Shown: one piece after another, positions 1 through 11,421 of the stretch
Layout: each line of letters opens with the position of its first letter
How positions within the stretch are numbered: the first letter of the stretch is position 1
Assembly: GCA_030248195.1 (NCBI GenBank)
Contig: JASAND010020306.1
Span: 34,551-98,550, forward strand
Length of the DNA: 64,000 nt
Direction of reading: 5' to 3'
Source of the DNA: Trissonchulus latispiculum
Lineage: Eukaryota; Nematoda; Enoplea; Enoplida; Ironidae
Made by a program: the position numbers and the translations under genes
The notes under the pieces: generated by a model
Told to the model about the DNA's origin: nothing
Databases searched by the model: none
Seen by the model: only the letters and a program-made list of their open reading frames with translations

Positions 1-1924
1 TTTCTTTTCTTCATTGTTTGTTGAAGGCAAGTATCCGACCTGCACCTCGGGGTTGCCAACCCGGTTGGGTCCAGGGAAAGAAGAGACACCAGAGAAACTG
101 GCCAGCTCGGAATAGGAAATTTATCCACCACGGACAACAGTGCACCCAGAATGGGTAACAAGCTGTGGTCGCCGAAGCTCCCCATTTTTGTGAAGTAATA
201 TTTGCCCATATCTGGGGACGGCATGATGGCACCTCGGAACTTGTCCACACACCGGTGCCGAAAGTGGCACATCTTAAGGTGCTGGTTTCCTTTCGGGTAT
301 TTTTTGCTCAACCAACTTTAATCCTTTACGTAAATAGCTAAAACTTGCTAAATAACCTAATTCCGTGCTCTTTAACATTCTGGGACCAGTCCCGAATTTT
401 TAGGCCAAAAGATAAGAAAGTTTTGGTTTCTGGCCTTAGGCTTCCAGTAGGTAAACCAGACACGAGATTGGTTGTCATGGCTAGAAAGAGGACACAAAAA
501 TGAACATCTTTGCTTTTACAACAACCTTAGAGCTATCTCCAGTGGTTAAGTCAGTATTAGCAAAAAACCATTTTGAGGGTCAAAAAATGGCCATTATCGG
601 GGAAATCAGTTTTTTCAAAATTACTGCCAAACCTTGCGAACAATTTTGTTCCATGTATACTCAATCGATACAGCGTCCAAATGCACATTTTATGAATCCA
701 TTAGCAGGACTTTATTGCCTTCAGCTAGAGGTTTGGCCGGAAAACCATTTTGGCTAAACTGCGGTTATTTTGTTTTGAACATCGATTTCTCAAAAACTAC
801 TCGACAGATTCCGGAGATTTTCGGCAAAATGGAAATTCGTAGTATTGCGGAGGGACGTTTTTCTTGGTTTCGGCTAAAACGTTCGCAATTTGGAGAAAAT
901 TTATTGCAACGTTTAAAAATTTAGTACTTCCGTGCATTTTGCGAATTTTCTCAAGCGTTGAGCGATACTGAGCAAAACCCCAAAAAACGTCCCTGGGCCC
1001 ATATGTCCTCTCTATGATAGCTCAAAAAGAAATTTTGTCTGGTTCCGCAGTTTTGAAAAATCAATGTTCAAAAATTTTTGGTCTATATTTAGCCATTATG
1101 TCAGAAAATGGTTGTTAATTTTTTCATAATTTTGCTAGTTTCGTAAGCTCATATGAATGTCCTTATTATAAGCTTTAAAACGATGTATAAAGCTCTTTCC
1201 AACTCCCAAAATTGCGAAAGTTATAGCGTGTTAAAAAATCACCACAAAAGCACTGCACAAAAGGATACCACAACCTTAAGGGAGGCCGACTCTTTCCCGC
1301 CCTACACAGCTCTAGTCAGCCGAGCTACTTCCACCTTCAGGTGCCCTTTAGAACGGGTCGGACTCCACTGAGTACGACTTCCATCAGAAGGGGCGACAAA
1401 CAGCGGGTACTAAACTTCCTGTTTCGGCAAGAGCCTAGCTGCCCCGGCTCTCCAAGGAGACGCCAGTAAAATACACATGCTGAGGCATAGGAAGGTACAG
1501 TTGTTTTTCCCACCACTGCACGGTTTTTCTCCTGATCTGCATGATGTGGATTGCAGTTGCTAGTGGCATTACAGGGTATTTTTTAGAAGAGGGCCCCACC
1601 GAAATCGCCCCCTCCGGGGATTTTTGCTTCACCTCCCCTGCCGTGATTTTGTGGAGACCCAAATTTTTGTCAAAAAACAGCATATTTTCCGGCTTCACCA
1701 GAGATTTTTTCGTAAAAATAGCTTGTTTAGCTTAATAAATCCTGGCATTTTTGAGAACCTTTTGCGTGTCACCTTGCAAAATATGCCAAGAAATATTATA
1801 TTTTGACTCATTTTTACAAAAAAATTCTTCCCACAGGCCCGGCCGCCCCAATGGAAGCCACCTCGGAAAAACCATAAAAATATCCTGCAGTATTGGTGAT
1901 AAGCAGCAGTGAGCTATCGCAGAA
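1..1924. other. No gene recognised
   Basis: No open reading frame here resembles a known protein, and the short ones lack conserved motifs. The composition is mixed, with a GC-richer patch around 1260-1640. I see no LTR, TIR pair or tRNA. It may be decayed transposon sequence. Confidence 0.5.
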
Positions 1925-2290
1925 GAAACCTACAAAACATTTAGAAACAATCTGGAAAACAAATAGAAAATATTTGAAGCTACGAAGGAGTCGTTTCTGA
2001 AAACAATGAGAAATCATTAGAAGCATTTTTCAAGACAGTGAGATATTTAGATTTTAGATATTTAGAAAACAATAAGAAAATGTTAACTTTTTAAGGAAAT
2101 TAATTTGAAGGAATAAATTATTAAGAAATCAATTAGAAATAATTCAGAAAACACTTAGAAAGTAGTGCCTCTTTAGAAGAAATTAACAGAAATTAATTAG
2201 AAAACCACAAGAAAACAATTAGAAAAATAGAAAACAATTGGAAACAATTTTCGTAAACAATCAGAAAATATATGGGAAAAGTGGCAGAAA
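1925..2290. repeat. A-rich degenerate simple repeat
   Basis: A stretch dominated by imperfect repeats of about 12 nt built on GAAAACAATTAG, clearest between 2040 and 2275. It ends where the Maverick capsid/ATPase remnant begins at about 2310. There is no coding potential. It is either a decayed minisatellite or the AT-rich flank of the remnant. Confidence 0.5.
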
Positions 2291-2327
2291 TGCGCTACGA
2301 CAATTTTTAAGACCTGTAAGGGGTGGG

Positions 2328-2670
2328 TATCCACTCTGACCCTGGACACTGAACGACATCCTACAGTCGACGAACTCTAAAACCCGCGATGGTTGGGAAT
2401 GGTGGGCCCTCTCCAGCACTTGGAAAACGGGGCCTACGGCCCGTTTTCCCAAGTGCTGACCTGTTGACAGCATAGACATTGTATATATAAAAGACAAGTA
2501 TGATAATAATTACTTCAAATGGACTCAATTGAAGGTTCACTGCACATGAAGGAAATGAAGGACAAAATACCTGAGAAATCATACAGGGCATTCCTGAAGG
2601 TATCATTTCCAACGGGGCTTACTGGAATGAAGGCAGTGGTTACATCATCATAGACGATCAGCAATAAGTC
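2328..2670 (+). pseudogene. Maverick remnant: capsid tail, hairpin and deleted ATPase start
   Basis: The last codons of a major capsid gene (ending ERHPTVDEL and stop at 2380) are followed by a palindromic hairpin at 2415-2457, a TATATAAAAG box, and the ATPase start codon at 2519. The order and sequence match the intact element at 56520-57000, in opposite orientation. In the ATPase the first ten or so codons are followed directly by sequence equivalent to about residue 60 of the intact copy, so roughly 150 nt including the Walker A motif are deleted. Homology stops near the Walker B region at about 2667. This is a non-coding relic of a second, related element. The conserved hairpin and TATA box are useful as a comparison with the intact copy. 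Confidence 0.85.
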
Positions 2671-2870
2671 CCCATTGGTCCGCGAAACAAGACAAGAGCG
2701 TTTTGCGAAATATTGCTTCTATCGTTCTGTACAGGCCCTCGAAGGTGACCTCGACATGTTTTAAACATAGGAAAATGAAAAAGTTGGATTAAAAAGTTTG
2801 TGGCAGAAAAAGTTTTCGCTGTATAAGAGCCAGAGCTCTGAAACCTTTTCAGAACCAGTAAGGACATGTT

Positions 2871-3057
2871 GTAGAGTGCAGCTATCTCCTCTGAAGCGAT
2901 TCTGTTGAGTATTGGATTTTTCGCGAATTTTTAAAGTCAGAATTTTGGAAAATCGGCCATTTTTGAACCATTATAAACAGGACCTACGGTACTCTTTTGC
3001 TTGTCCTGAACGATTGGCAAACGCTACAGAAACGGCCAATAGATAGCTGCACTCTAC
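2871..3057. mobile_element. Small MITE-like inverted-repeat unit
   Basis: A 17-bp inverted repeat (GTAGAGTGCAGCTATCT at 2871, its complement at 3041-3057) bounds 187 bp of non-coding DNA. No convincing target-site duplication flanks it, so a MITE origin is likely but not shown. Confidence 0.45.
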
Positions 3058-4623
3058 GCATAATGAAAGTCTATGAAAGTACTCGCATTTTTCTATCATC
3101 TACAGTAGGCTCAAAGAACTTGCCATAAAAACAGCAAATTTTGCTAAAAATGGCCATTTTTCATAATTTTCACATTCTTTAGATAATTAATCACTCATTA
3201 TGTGGTAAAAATCGCCAAACTTGGCAGATTAATTAATATATTCATGTCTGTCACATAATGTAGCCAAAACAAATGCGTCAATATTGAACATGACTGCTGT
3301 GGCGGCACCTTTGGTCTTTATAGGTGAAAAATGTCAATTTTAAAATTTTTCCAAATATAGACAAATTGGGTATCAATCGATAGCTAATGGAATGAGGAGC
3401 AACTTTTCTCATAGAACTATGGGTCTAAAATGTTGTCTGTGCAAGATAAAACGAGTTAAAGTTATACTGGGCAGTCCTGCAAGGTTAGGTCAGTGCAGCA
3501 CTCAAGCATGCATTATGAACGCCTGGACAGCTGGCCTTGAGCCATGTCTGCACTTAAATATTATCTTAGTAAAGGCTTTAATTTGGTGTATCGGTTAACC
3601 CTGTTTTCGGTCGCGTTTGGTCTCCACCTGACCTTGCAGGGCTCATCACCTGAATTTTCAAGTTTTCCGGCTTTGAACCTGAATAACTCTGTCACAGTTT
3701 GATTTCGAACGCTAATATTCTAAGTTATTTTTTGAGAACATATGTGGGCATGTTATGTGTGAAAATGAGCGAAATCCGTGACTATCGATTTTTGACCAAA
3801 GTGACCCCCCCCTTAATTATGGAGTGTCATTCGGTTGTATGGTTTGATAATTGACGTAAACAGAAAATTTCTGGTAGATTTCAAAGGAGAAAGTCTATTC
3901 TAGAGCTTTATTTAGGGATTTTAAGGAGTAGCACTGCCCGCTAGTAAGTCCTGACCACTACAATCATTTAACGCCGATAGCTTAAATTTGACGAATTTGT
4001 GGACTATGGTCCTAGAAAAAATCTTACCTGCAATGAGAGCTTTCGATTAATATGGAATTTATCATATTCGAAAATTTGGAGAATTCGCTATTTTTTGGTT
4101 ATGGCCGTTCGTCAGACCTCCATGTGCGACCACAGCGACCAATTGGGTGTACCCAGATGCAACACTTATCCCCACCTTTGACCTAGAGTCATCAATTATG
4201 GTGTGCTAATAGACTGTGTTAAATTAAAATAGTATTTAATAAAAGACAAAATCTTTACCAGACCCTAGTCGTCGCAGCTTCATGCGCACCATTCTTAAAC
4301 AAGAGAGAAACAATTGCGATAGAGAATAACAAGACTGACATGTTTTGCTGCTTAACAGAGCCTTTTAAACGATTCTTATCAGTTGGTTACCCCCAGACAA
4401 TTTGGTTGCGAACATGTGACAGCAATCATATGTACTTAAAATGTCCCATGATAATTTTGACGAAAAGTCAAGACAGTTTGCAAAAACAAATCATAGTCAA
4501 TAAATTAATGTATACTATATTGAAGCCGCTAGCTGGATAGGATTAGGTTTAGGTAGATGTAGGGTGACAGGAACGTAGTCACCGCTACTTCCTGATGAAA
4601 GAAATCCATTTCTTAATAAATCA
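3058..4623. other. No gene recognised
   Basis: AT-rich sequence with no ORF that resembles a protein and no clear terminal repeats. It lies between the capsid/ATPase remnant and the polymerase remnant. It may be the decayed middle of one old Maverick or unrelated sequence. Confidence 0.5.
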
Positions 4624-5965
4624 ATGAAAATGCTAAAGCGTCAAACCGTGTCACGCATACCAAAATTGCGGAATTTGGGCATCGATGTTATATCAATTTG
4701 GGAGTGTGAATGGGACGATATAGTTAACAACAATACTTCAGCAGCTAAATCTTTGAAGCCAAAAGTTCCAAAGCTGCGACCCAAGGATACTTTTATGGTG
4801 GCCGAGTATCCCCAACTTATCTTTATTACAAAGCCAGAGACGAAGAACGAATTAGACATCTTGACGTGACTAGTGAATACCCTTATGTTAATAAAGTCAG
4901 TACTTATTGTGTCGCGAGTCCAAAGATCATAACAGAAAATTTCAGTGATATATCAGTCTTGTCAAATGCTCAATTCGTCCGCCAGATCAGCTGTTTCTAC
5001 CAGTACTGCCTGTGAAAGCATGCTTTCTTTGTGTGGAAAATGCTGGGAAGAATCTGTAAAAATAAAGTGTTCGCACAGCCTTTCAGACCGTACTTTATAA
5101 CGCATATAGGCAACTGTTGGGAGTATTAGAAGCAATAGAAATGGGTTACGAAATAATAGAGATTTACGAAATCTGGCATTGGGAAAAGAGAAGCAACGAT
5201 CTATTTAAATCCTTCATCAACGCTTTCCTGAAGTTTAAAGTAGAAGCAAGTGGCTTTCCTGCTGCAATTAAAACGACTTCTGAGAAGGAAAAATATGTAG
5301 AAGAGTGGAGGGAATAGGAAGGACTTATCCTGAATGTAGAAGACATGCCTTATAGTAAAATTTCAAGTCATTTTATTCAAGAATCGTAAGCACTTAGTAC
5401 AATTAGTACGTAAGCACTTAGTTACATTTACTCACTTCTGAGTAAAATTTGCAAAATGAAACAACAATCTGTTATTTTAGTTTTTGGGGAAAGTTTGCAC
5501 AAAAAGAAAAAAGATGCAGACGGTATACGACACGAAATATGAAGAGCTGGTGAAGTACCTCACAAACCCCAATCTTGAAGTTACTGATGCCTTAATGGTT
5601 GGAAAAAATATGATGATGCTCAATTACAAGCAAAAAACTGAACAAATGTTACCTTCAACAATCAATAACATTTTCACAGCTGCTTTGACAACAGCAAGAC
5701 TTAAGCTGTACAGCTATCTGAAGACGCTAAGCGAACGGGTTCTTTTATTTTGACACGGACAGTGTGATTTTTTGTTTCCAACGGTATAGATCCTGGTCCT
5801 ACAGAAGGGGATTATCTGGGAGATTTGAAGGATGAGTTGCCAGAAAACTATGGTCACGGAAGTTACGCATGCGAGTTTTGGTCTACCGGACCTAAAAGCT
5901 ATGGATACAAAGTGGTAACCAGTACTGGGATTAAGAAGATTACAAGATTAAAGGCATTCGACTAA
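4624..5965 (+). pseudogene. polB: Maverick/Polinton DNA polymerase B remnant
   Basis: Several short, frame-disrupted pieces together resemble the palm and C-terminal half of a protein-primed family B polymerase. 4624-4869 holds a WECEWDD segment like WECDWDN in the 61-64 kb polymerase. 5117-5317 holds IYEIWHWEKRSNDLFK, matching IYEVWHWREENRSTDLFK of that copy. 5484-5760 runs up to a LSERVLLF segment that precedes the DTDS-type catalytic motif, and 5790-5965 contains GDYLGDLKDEL and STGPKSYGYK. Frames change and stops interrupt, so it is not expressible. It is diverged from, and probably older than, the right-hand element. Confidence 0.85.
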
Positions 5966-6959
5966 CGTCATGAATAAATCCATTATTACTCCAGATACGA
6001 TGATTAGAATGATTCTGAAGCGCACTAACTCGATTGTTGCAGACAATTTTCCCATTCGACGGAAGAAAGAAGATGACAGTTTGTACAATTTGTACAGCAA
6101 GACAATATTAAGAATTACATTTGACAAAAGAATTGTACTGTATAATTTGAAAACTGTAGCTATTAGTTATGTTGATGATAAGTTAAGTGTACTGGAATAA
6201 AGGTGTATCTGACTTGGGTGCATTTCAAATAGCATACTTACGTCTTCAGGAACGGCTGTTTCTAATTATTCAGTGGTAAGCGTTTGTATATCTAGCAGTT
6301 AGGTTTATATCAAAGAATTAGGTTTGTAGATCAATTTAGGATCGTTGAACAGCCAAACTAGACGCTTCCACTACTGTAATGGAAGTAGCCATTTTTTCTA
6401 AAACATAAAGTGTAACTTATAGAATATAACACAACAATGAAAGTTTCATTTGAAAATGTTATCAAATAATAAACAAAAGCTTAAGGAGGTGCCAAAGAAA
6501 CGAATACGCATCCTCTTAACCCTCCTTCTAGTAGCATGGTTGCAGATAAAATGAACCGACAGTCAGACAGATGGACTCAAAGATACAGTTTTTGTATCAA
6601 CAAAGGATAGTTGCATACTTATCCTATAGTTTGTGTAAATAGAACACATTTTCACTGAACAAATATCGATAATAGTTTTGGTAAAGAGTACTTAATGTTA
6701 ATTGCTAATAATTGTGACGAGGCGCAGAAGCTGGGAGGATATGGCTGAATCACTAAAGAGTTAGGACTCAACTGAGTTTAATCCCGGCTATAGACAGTTC
6801 ACAGTGCGTTCTGCTGAGAGACTCTGAGTATGGAACAGTGTAACAGCTTCAAATTATATACTAGCAAAGTTAGTCGGTCTCGGGAGAGACTCAGAATAGT
6901 TTAACAATCAGTTGAGGTGCGAATATTATCGGCTCCGGGGGAGCTTAGAAGTAAATAAG
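5966..6959. other. No gene recognised
   Basis: Sequence after the polymerase remnant. A short ORF at 5970-6200 has no recognisable motif. The Maverick end would be expected here, but I could not identify a terminal inverted repeat. Confidence 0.45.
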
Positions 6960-7743
6960 GGCTTGTAGGAATCTGGTGGGGGCCCCCAAAATTGGAAGAG
7001 AAAATTAATCCTTTAATTGCTCTCCTGCTGAGACGTTGGTCTGTATTAAAGAAAAGTGGAAAGGTCAAATGTGAATGTCAATAGTTTGGGGCCCCATCAG
7101 ATTCTCTAACTGCGAAGTTAGTGCAAAAGTACAAAGTTATATTGAATTTAGAAGTCTTCAGTTTTGGAATTCAAGCAGTTTTCAAATATTTGAAATGTAA
7201 TTATGCAATTAAACTGATTGAAGACGTAAATCAATGAATAAATGAAACTAACTTATTTATTAAGTCAGTAAGTAAGTTTTAAGTTGCCTGGATTAAAATA
7301 GAGTTCTACGGTAACTGTACATAAATATGTTCAGAAAATCGGGTTTTTTAAACTTAAGACTAAATTAATTCCTAAAAATAGTAATGTCCTTAAAGCTAAA
7401 ATTAAACTGTGTAACTTTGTGCAATATTGTTTGATATATGAGAGTTATATACATATTGAATGACATTCGCACTATAGATAGGCTTTAACTTTTAACTGTT
7501 AAATTTATTATAATATAGTAAAACCTTATAACATTGCTCTAACTTTTAAACTACTGTTTTAGAAAGTTTCAATATTTTGTACTAATTCTGCAGTTAGAGA
7601 ATCTGATGGGGCCCCCAAACTACTAACCTTTACATTTGACCTTTCCACTTTTCTTTAATATAGACCAACGTCTCAGCAGGAGAGCAATTAAAGGATTAAT
7701 TTTCTCTTCCAATTTTGGGGGCCCCACCAGATTCCTACAAGCC
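6960..7743. mobile_element. Foldback element made of two inverted MITE-like arms
   Basis: Arms of about 169 bp (6960-7128 and 7575-7743) are near-identical inverted copies around a 446-bp AT-rich spacer. Each arm is itself bounded by short inverted repeats, GAATCTGGTGGGG at the outer end and CCCCATCAGATTC at the inner end. So each arm looks like a complete MITE of about 145 bp, inserted twice head to head. There are no ORFs. I found no clear target duplication around the whole unit. Confidence 0.75.
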
Positions 7744-8937
7744 TAAATAAGTACTAGGAGTCAGAGACATGTGGCAAAGTAGCGCTGGTTGTCACTGGGT
7801 ACATGTTAAAAAGAGAAGAAGAGCAAGTTTGCAGGAGCTTGGTGCAGACACTGGCGGAGAATAATACTAATTAAAGGTTTTTAAAGCAAGTTAACGGACG
7901 TAATAACTAGAGCGTGAAATAGTTACGCCAAAATATATTTTGGAAAATGGCGCAAAATCACAACTTTAAATAGTTGAATAAAAGATTAATGAATAGGACA
8001 GCTTTAAAATTAAGGGGAGGTGCAGCAGTGACACGCTACATAATGAGAAATCTGTAAACGTTATGTAATGCTATTCCGATGCAAGCTAAACTTGACTAGT
8101 TAGGGACAGAATGCATTCCTTTTTTCAATTTACATTTTTATTACAACAAGTACAATTTATATAAGACATGTCAAATTTAGAATATTTCTTCAATATCACC
8201 ATCCGGGTATGCACATGCAGTTATCACAAAATTGTGCTTCTTGTTGAGCACTACCTATAATATATTTAAAAATAAAACGCAGATAACAATGAAACATTAC
8301 AACTATACTGCTAGGTTTTGCGTCCAGAAATCAAAAATATTATTATTTATGCACCTTAATTGACTTTGTAGGTATTTCGTCAGTGATTCCAATGTTGTAG
8401 TCGAACCATAAGTGTGAGCATTGAGGCAATAGAAACCATAACAGGACGGTGTTTTTATTTGAAGGATGATGTTGCCATACAGTGCTGCAATTAACACAGC
8501 AAATCACTTATTGTAAAATCTTTTTGTTTCCGAAAAATTTCCTTACCTTTACGTATGTTTCTTTTAATCATATGTGGATAGACAAACAGTTTGCTCATTC
8601 AGGGTGAGGATTTCTGCACTGGCTTACCTAGTTCCAGTAGCGATTAAGATTGTTAAGAAATAGAGTAGCCGTCTGGGTATTTACCTCAACTCCTTAATTT
8701 ACTATAGCAAACATTATCTGTTTGGCGGCGAATAGATTTGGCACAATCAAACCCTGATATGAAAGATTAAAGACTCTCACACTGCGTTTATCTCTAACTC
8801 AAAGTGGCCTTTGTGTAAATATGTAACAGTCAGGTTCAGACTACATAGGAAATTGTGCAATCGCAATTCCCGTAAATGTGATGCAATCCACAAAACACAG
8901 ACGACAAGAGGAAAAGAAAAGGAAACAGTAGGTTTCA
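7744..8937. other. No gene recognised
   Basis: AT-rich sequence with only short ORFs lacking recognisable motifs and no repeat structure that I can define. Confidence 0.45.
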
Positions 8938-9189
8938 TAAACAAAATTTAGAGGAATTTATCAAATGTGTAGTAGCAATACGGTTTTTACTGTAGGGGAT
9001 AAAATTTGCAAACAAAATATAGGTATCCCTGTGGGCACTGATTGTGCTCCATACTTAGTAAACTTGTTTTTATTTCATTGCGAATTTAAATTTATTTATA
9101 GTTTAATTAAACAAAAAAATTGGGAACTTACATATTCGATGATTTATATTTTCCGATATATGGATAATTTAACGGTATTGGCTGTTGTA
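8938..9189 (+). pseudogene. Reverse transcriptase fragment
   Basis: The reading frame contains GIPVGTDCAPYLVNLFLFHCE, corresponding to the central RT motif (usually G-I-P-M-G-T-x-C-A-P), and about 50 residues later FRYMDN in place of the catalytic RY-x-DD box. Both are typical of one retroelement RT family with a GIPxGTxCAP signature; a Penelope-like origin is possible but not established. The finger and thumb regions are missing, the second catalytic Asp is Asn, and a small inverted-repeat insert follows at 9190. Non-functional. Confidence 0.65.
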
Positions 9190-9320
9190 CATTTTACGGG
9201 GACAGAAACCCCTACAGTGAGTTAATTGCCCTTTTTCCACTTAGTCAAAATTCAGAGACAATAGAGAGCTGAGAAGGGTAGGTCAAAGGCAATGACCTCA
9301 ACAACTGTCCCCGTAAAATG
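9190..9320. mobile_element. 131-bp MITE
   Basis: Perfect 16-bp terminal inverted repeats, CATTTTACGGGGACAG at 9190-9205 and its complement at 9305-9320, enclose a short non-coding core. It sits directly after the RYMDN motif of the RT fragment and adds a stop there. I see no target duplication. Confidence 0.65.
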
Positions 9321-9585
9321 AATAGAAAAGTGAAATCTGTCTCCGCACACAAATTAGACTTCATGAAAATGACATTTTAATAACTACACTGAGAAATGAA
9401 CAACATGCTTAACTTACAAAATTCCTGTTTTTCAAGGAACATGCACTAAAACTGTCTATATAAGTACAATCAAAACTTTACATCATAAAATTTCCATACA
9501 ACTGAAAAAGTGACTGTTTCTCTGCATTCTGCATTATAAACCTTATTTATTATTATTAAGATATAAAACTCTAAAAATCATTTTT

Positions 9586-9788
9586 ATCGTGTTTTACCTC
9601 CGTGTACTGATCGCTTTGTACTGGAATGCCAAAACTACCGGGCGAGTTCCCCGTTCAGAAATTCTCAGAGATCTGGCATTTCTTTTGGGCGGCTGCCCGT
9701 GAGTCGTGCCGATCTACCCACCACCTCACAGGCGAGTAGAGGTCGCTATCCTGCTCCTGTGTTTCGAGCGTTAGACTTGGCCTTCATG
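9586..9788 (+). pseudogene. Fragment of env-like gene, third copy
   Basis: This 200-bp piece duplicates 10237-10435 and 14288-14487 of the env-like gene with a few substitutions and a 1-nt deletion in the GGCTGCCC-G region. It ends at a CATG where the next, longer copy begins, so the junction is between two copies of the same gene at microhomology. It is a rearrangement scar, not a gene. Confidence 0.85.
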
Positions 9789-10647
9789 GGGTTCAAACTG
9801 GTTGTCCGAAGACGGTAATTTGGCTCTTACTTTCCGTCACCAATGGAAATCCAAGGATTGTGACGGGAAGGAAATCGCCATCAGTGATCAAGGTATCCCT
9901 TTCCGAGATTGTCAATGTGCGGATCCGCTGATCCGATATGTAATATTTGATTGGGAACCTGCCGTAGTACAGCAATTAACCTGTGAACTACGTTACTATT
10001 ATACATTTGATGAGTTACCCCCACAATTCTGTCAGCTCAATAAACCTGGTCCTACTGATAGCCATGACATGGATCTACGGAATCTGTCTCTAGAACTTGA
10101 CTCTAGAATTAAAACCCTAGGTTTGGCCTCTCCGTTGTCGACTGACACCTTTCAGATTTCCTTTACGCCGCACATGCAGCGATTGTATGAAGCCTTGCGG
10201 TTTTTTCATGCCTCCATTTCGGAAACGGAGCAAATCGTGTTTTACCTCCGTGTACTGATCGCTTTGTACTGGAATGCCAAAACTACCGGGCGAGTTCCCC
10301 GTTCAGAAACTCTCAGAGATCTGGCATTTCTTTTGGGCGGCTGCCCCGTGGGTCATGCCGATCTACCCACCACCTCACAGGCGAGTAGAGGTCGCTATCC
10401 TGCTCCTGTGTTTCGAGCGTTAAACTTGGCCTCCATGTCTATCCACCACATGGAAGGCGTGTTCGGTCTGCTCTTTCATACTGTAAGTGATGGCTGTTTT
10501 CCCTCATTGACCACAGCCATTAAACGTCTTTTGCGTACAAGAGTTGTCAATCAGTTACGCAAGAACACTTGCAGAACTTTTGGCCCTGAGAAAGTTCATC
10601 ATTTATTAAGCCGTATCAGACTTGAACAATCCCATCGTATTGCATAG
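9789..10647 (+). pseudogene. Env-like gene, 5'-truncated copy
   Basis: An open frame from about 9802 to the stop at 10647 (281 codons) is nearly identical to the C-terminal two thirds of the env-like gene at 13849-14698. This copy lacks the signal peptide and N-terminal Cys-rich region. It retains AAA where the downstream copy has the stop TAA at 14330, so it shows that the frame originally continued. It lies immediately upstream of an LTR and is the 3' end of a second copy of the element. It has no start region of its own and is probably not translated. Confidence 0.8.
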
Positions 10648-10771
10648 CCGTCCCTCTGACTCCTAACTTTTACTGTTTCTATGTTCTCCCCATTACATAC
10701 AGTAACTTTGACATTTTCATATATTCCAACTGTGTTCGCAAGAGGTCATGCTCTGTTTTAGAGGGGACAAA

Positions 10772-11385
10772 TGTAGCCACTCATTAATCTTTTCCTTTCT
10801 TTAAAACTTTCTTTCTTCTTTTAAACCTTTCTCCTTAATTAATTCTTACACTATATATCAATTTTCTAACTTATGTCTCAAAATCCGGGTCTCTACCCTA
10901 GTTTTAATTCTACTCAACCATAAAAACTACTCAACCATAAAACAAAAACAGTTTAACATTTTAAACCCACTTTTAACACCCACTTTCAGAAACGGGGGTG
11001 TAACAACAAGTTTTTCTTCAGTTCTAGTTAGGTGTTTGGGCCGAAGAGGTTGCGTGTATTCTGTTCGGTTTACTCTCTAGTTTACTCTCTGTTGTGGAAT
11101 CCTGATCCGATTACCGCCTATTTTAACCCTTTTCACTATGACTATCACTGCATTCGTCCCACTCTGCAATCCCTTCGTTAAGGGTATACTTTTATAAAAC
11201 TCTGGTTCCCGCAGGAACTTACTTCATAACTGTTACGATTACTCTTCGCCAAGAGACATATATATACTCCTTTATCCAGTTTGCCTATTGAATAAATCTT
11301 CCAAATCCTATCAGTTAGACCTTGACTAGGCTATACCACGCTAGGGACGTTCACGTGCCTTTTTGTGAAACGACTCGTCGCCACA
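10772..11385 (+). repeat. 5' (shared) LTR
   Basis: 614 bp starting TGTAGCCACTC and ending CGTCGCCACA, nearly identical to 14823-15436. A TATATATA sequence and an AATAAA lie near its 3' part (about 11258-11300), consistent with promoter and polyadenylation signals. It serves as 3' LTR of the upstream partial copy and 5' LTR of the downstream one. Confidence 0.9.
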
Positions 11386-11387
11386 TA

Positions 11388-11405
11388 TGGTGGCAGCGGT
11401 GGGAT
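11388..11405 (+). other. Primer-binding site, tRNA-Leu type
   Basis: Two bases after the LTR end, TGGTGGCAGCGGTGGGAT is complementary to the 3' end of a eukaryotic tRNA-Leu (acceptor end CCCACCGCTGCCA plus CCA). The position and 18-nt match make this a confident minus-strand primer site. Confidence 0.85.
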
Positions 11406-11421
11406 AGAAGCATTCCACTGC

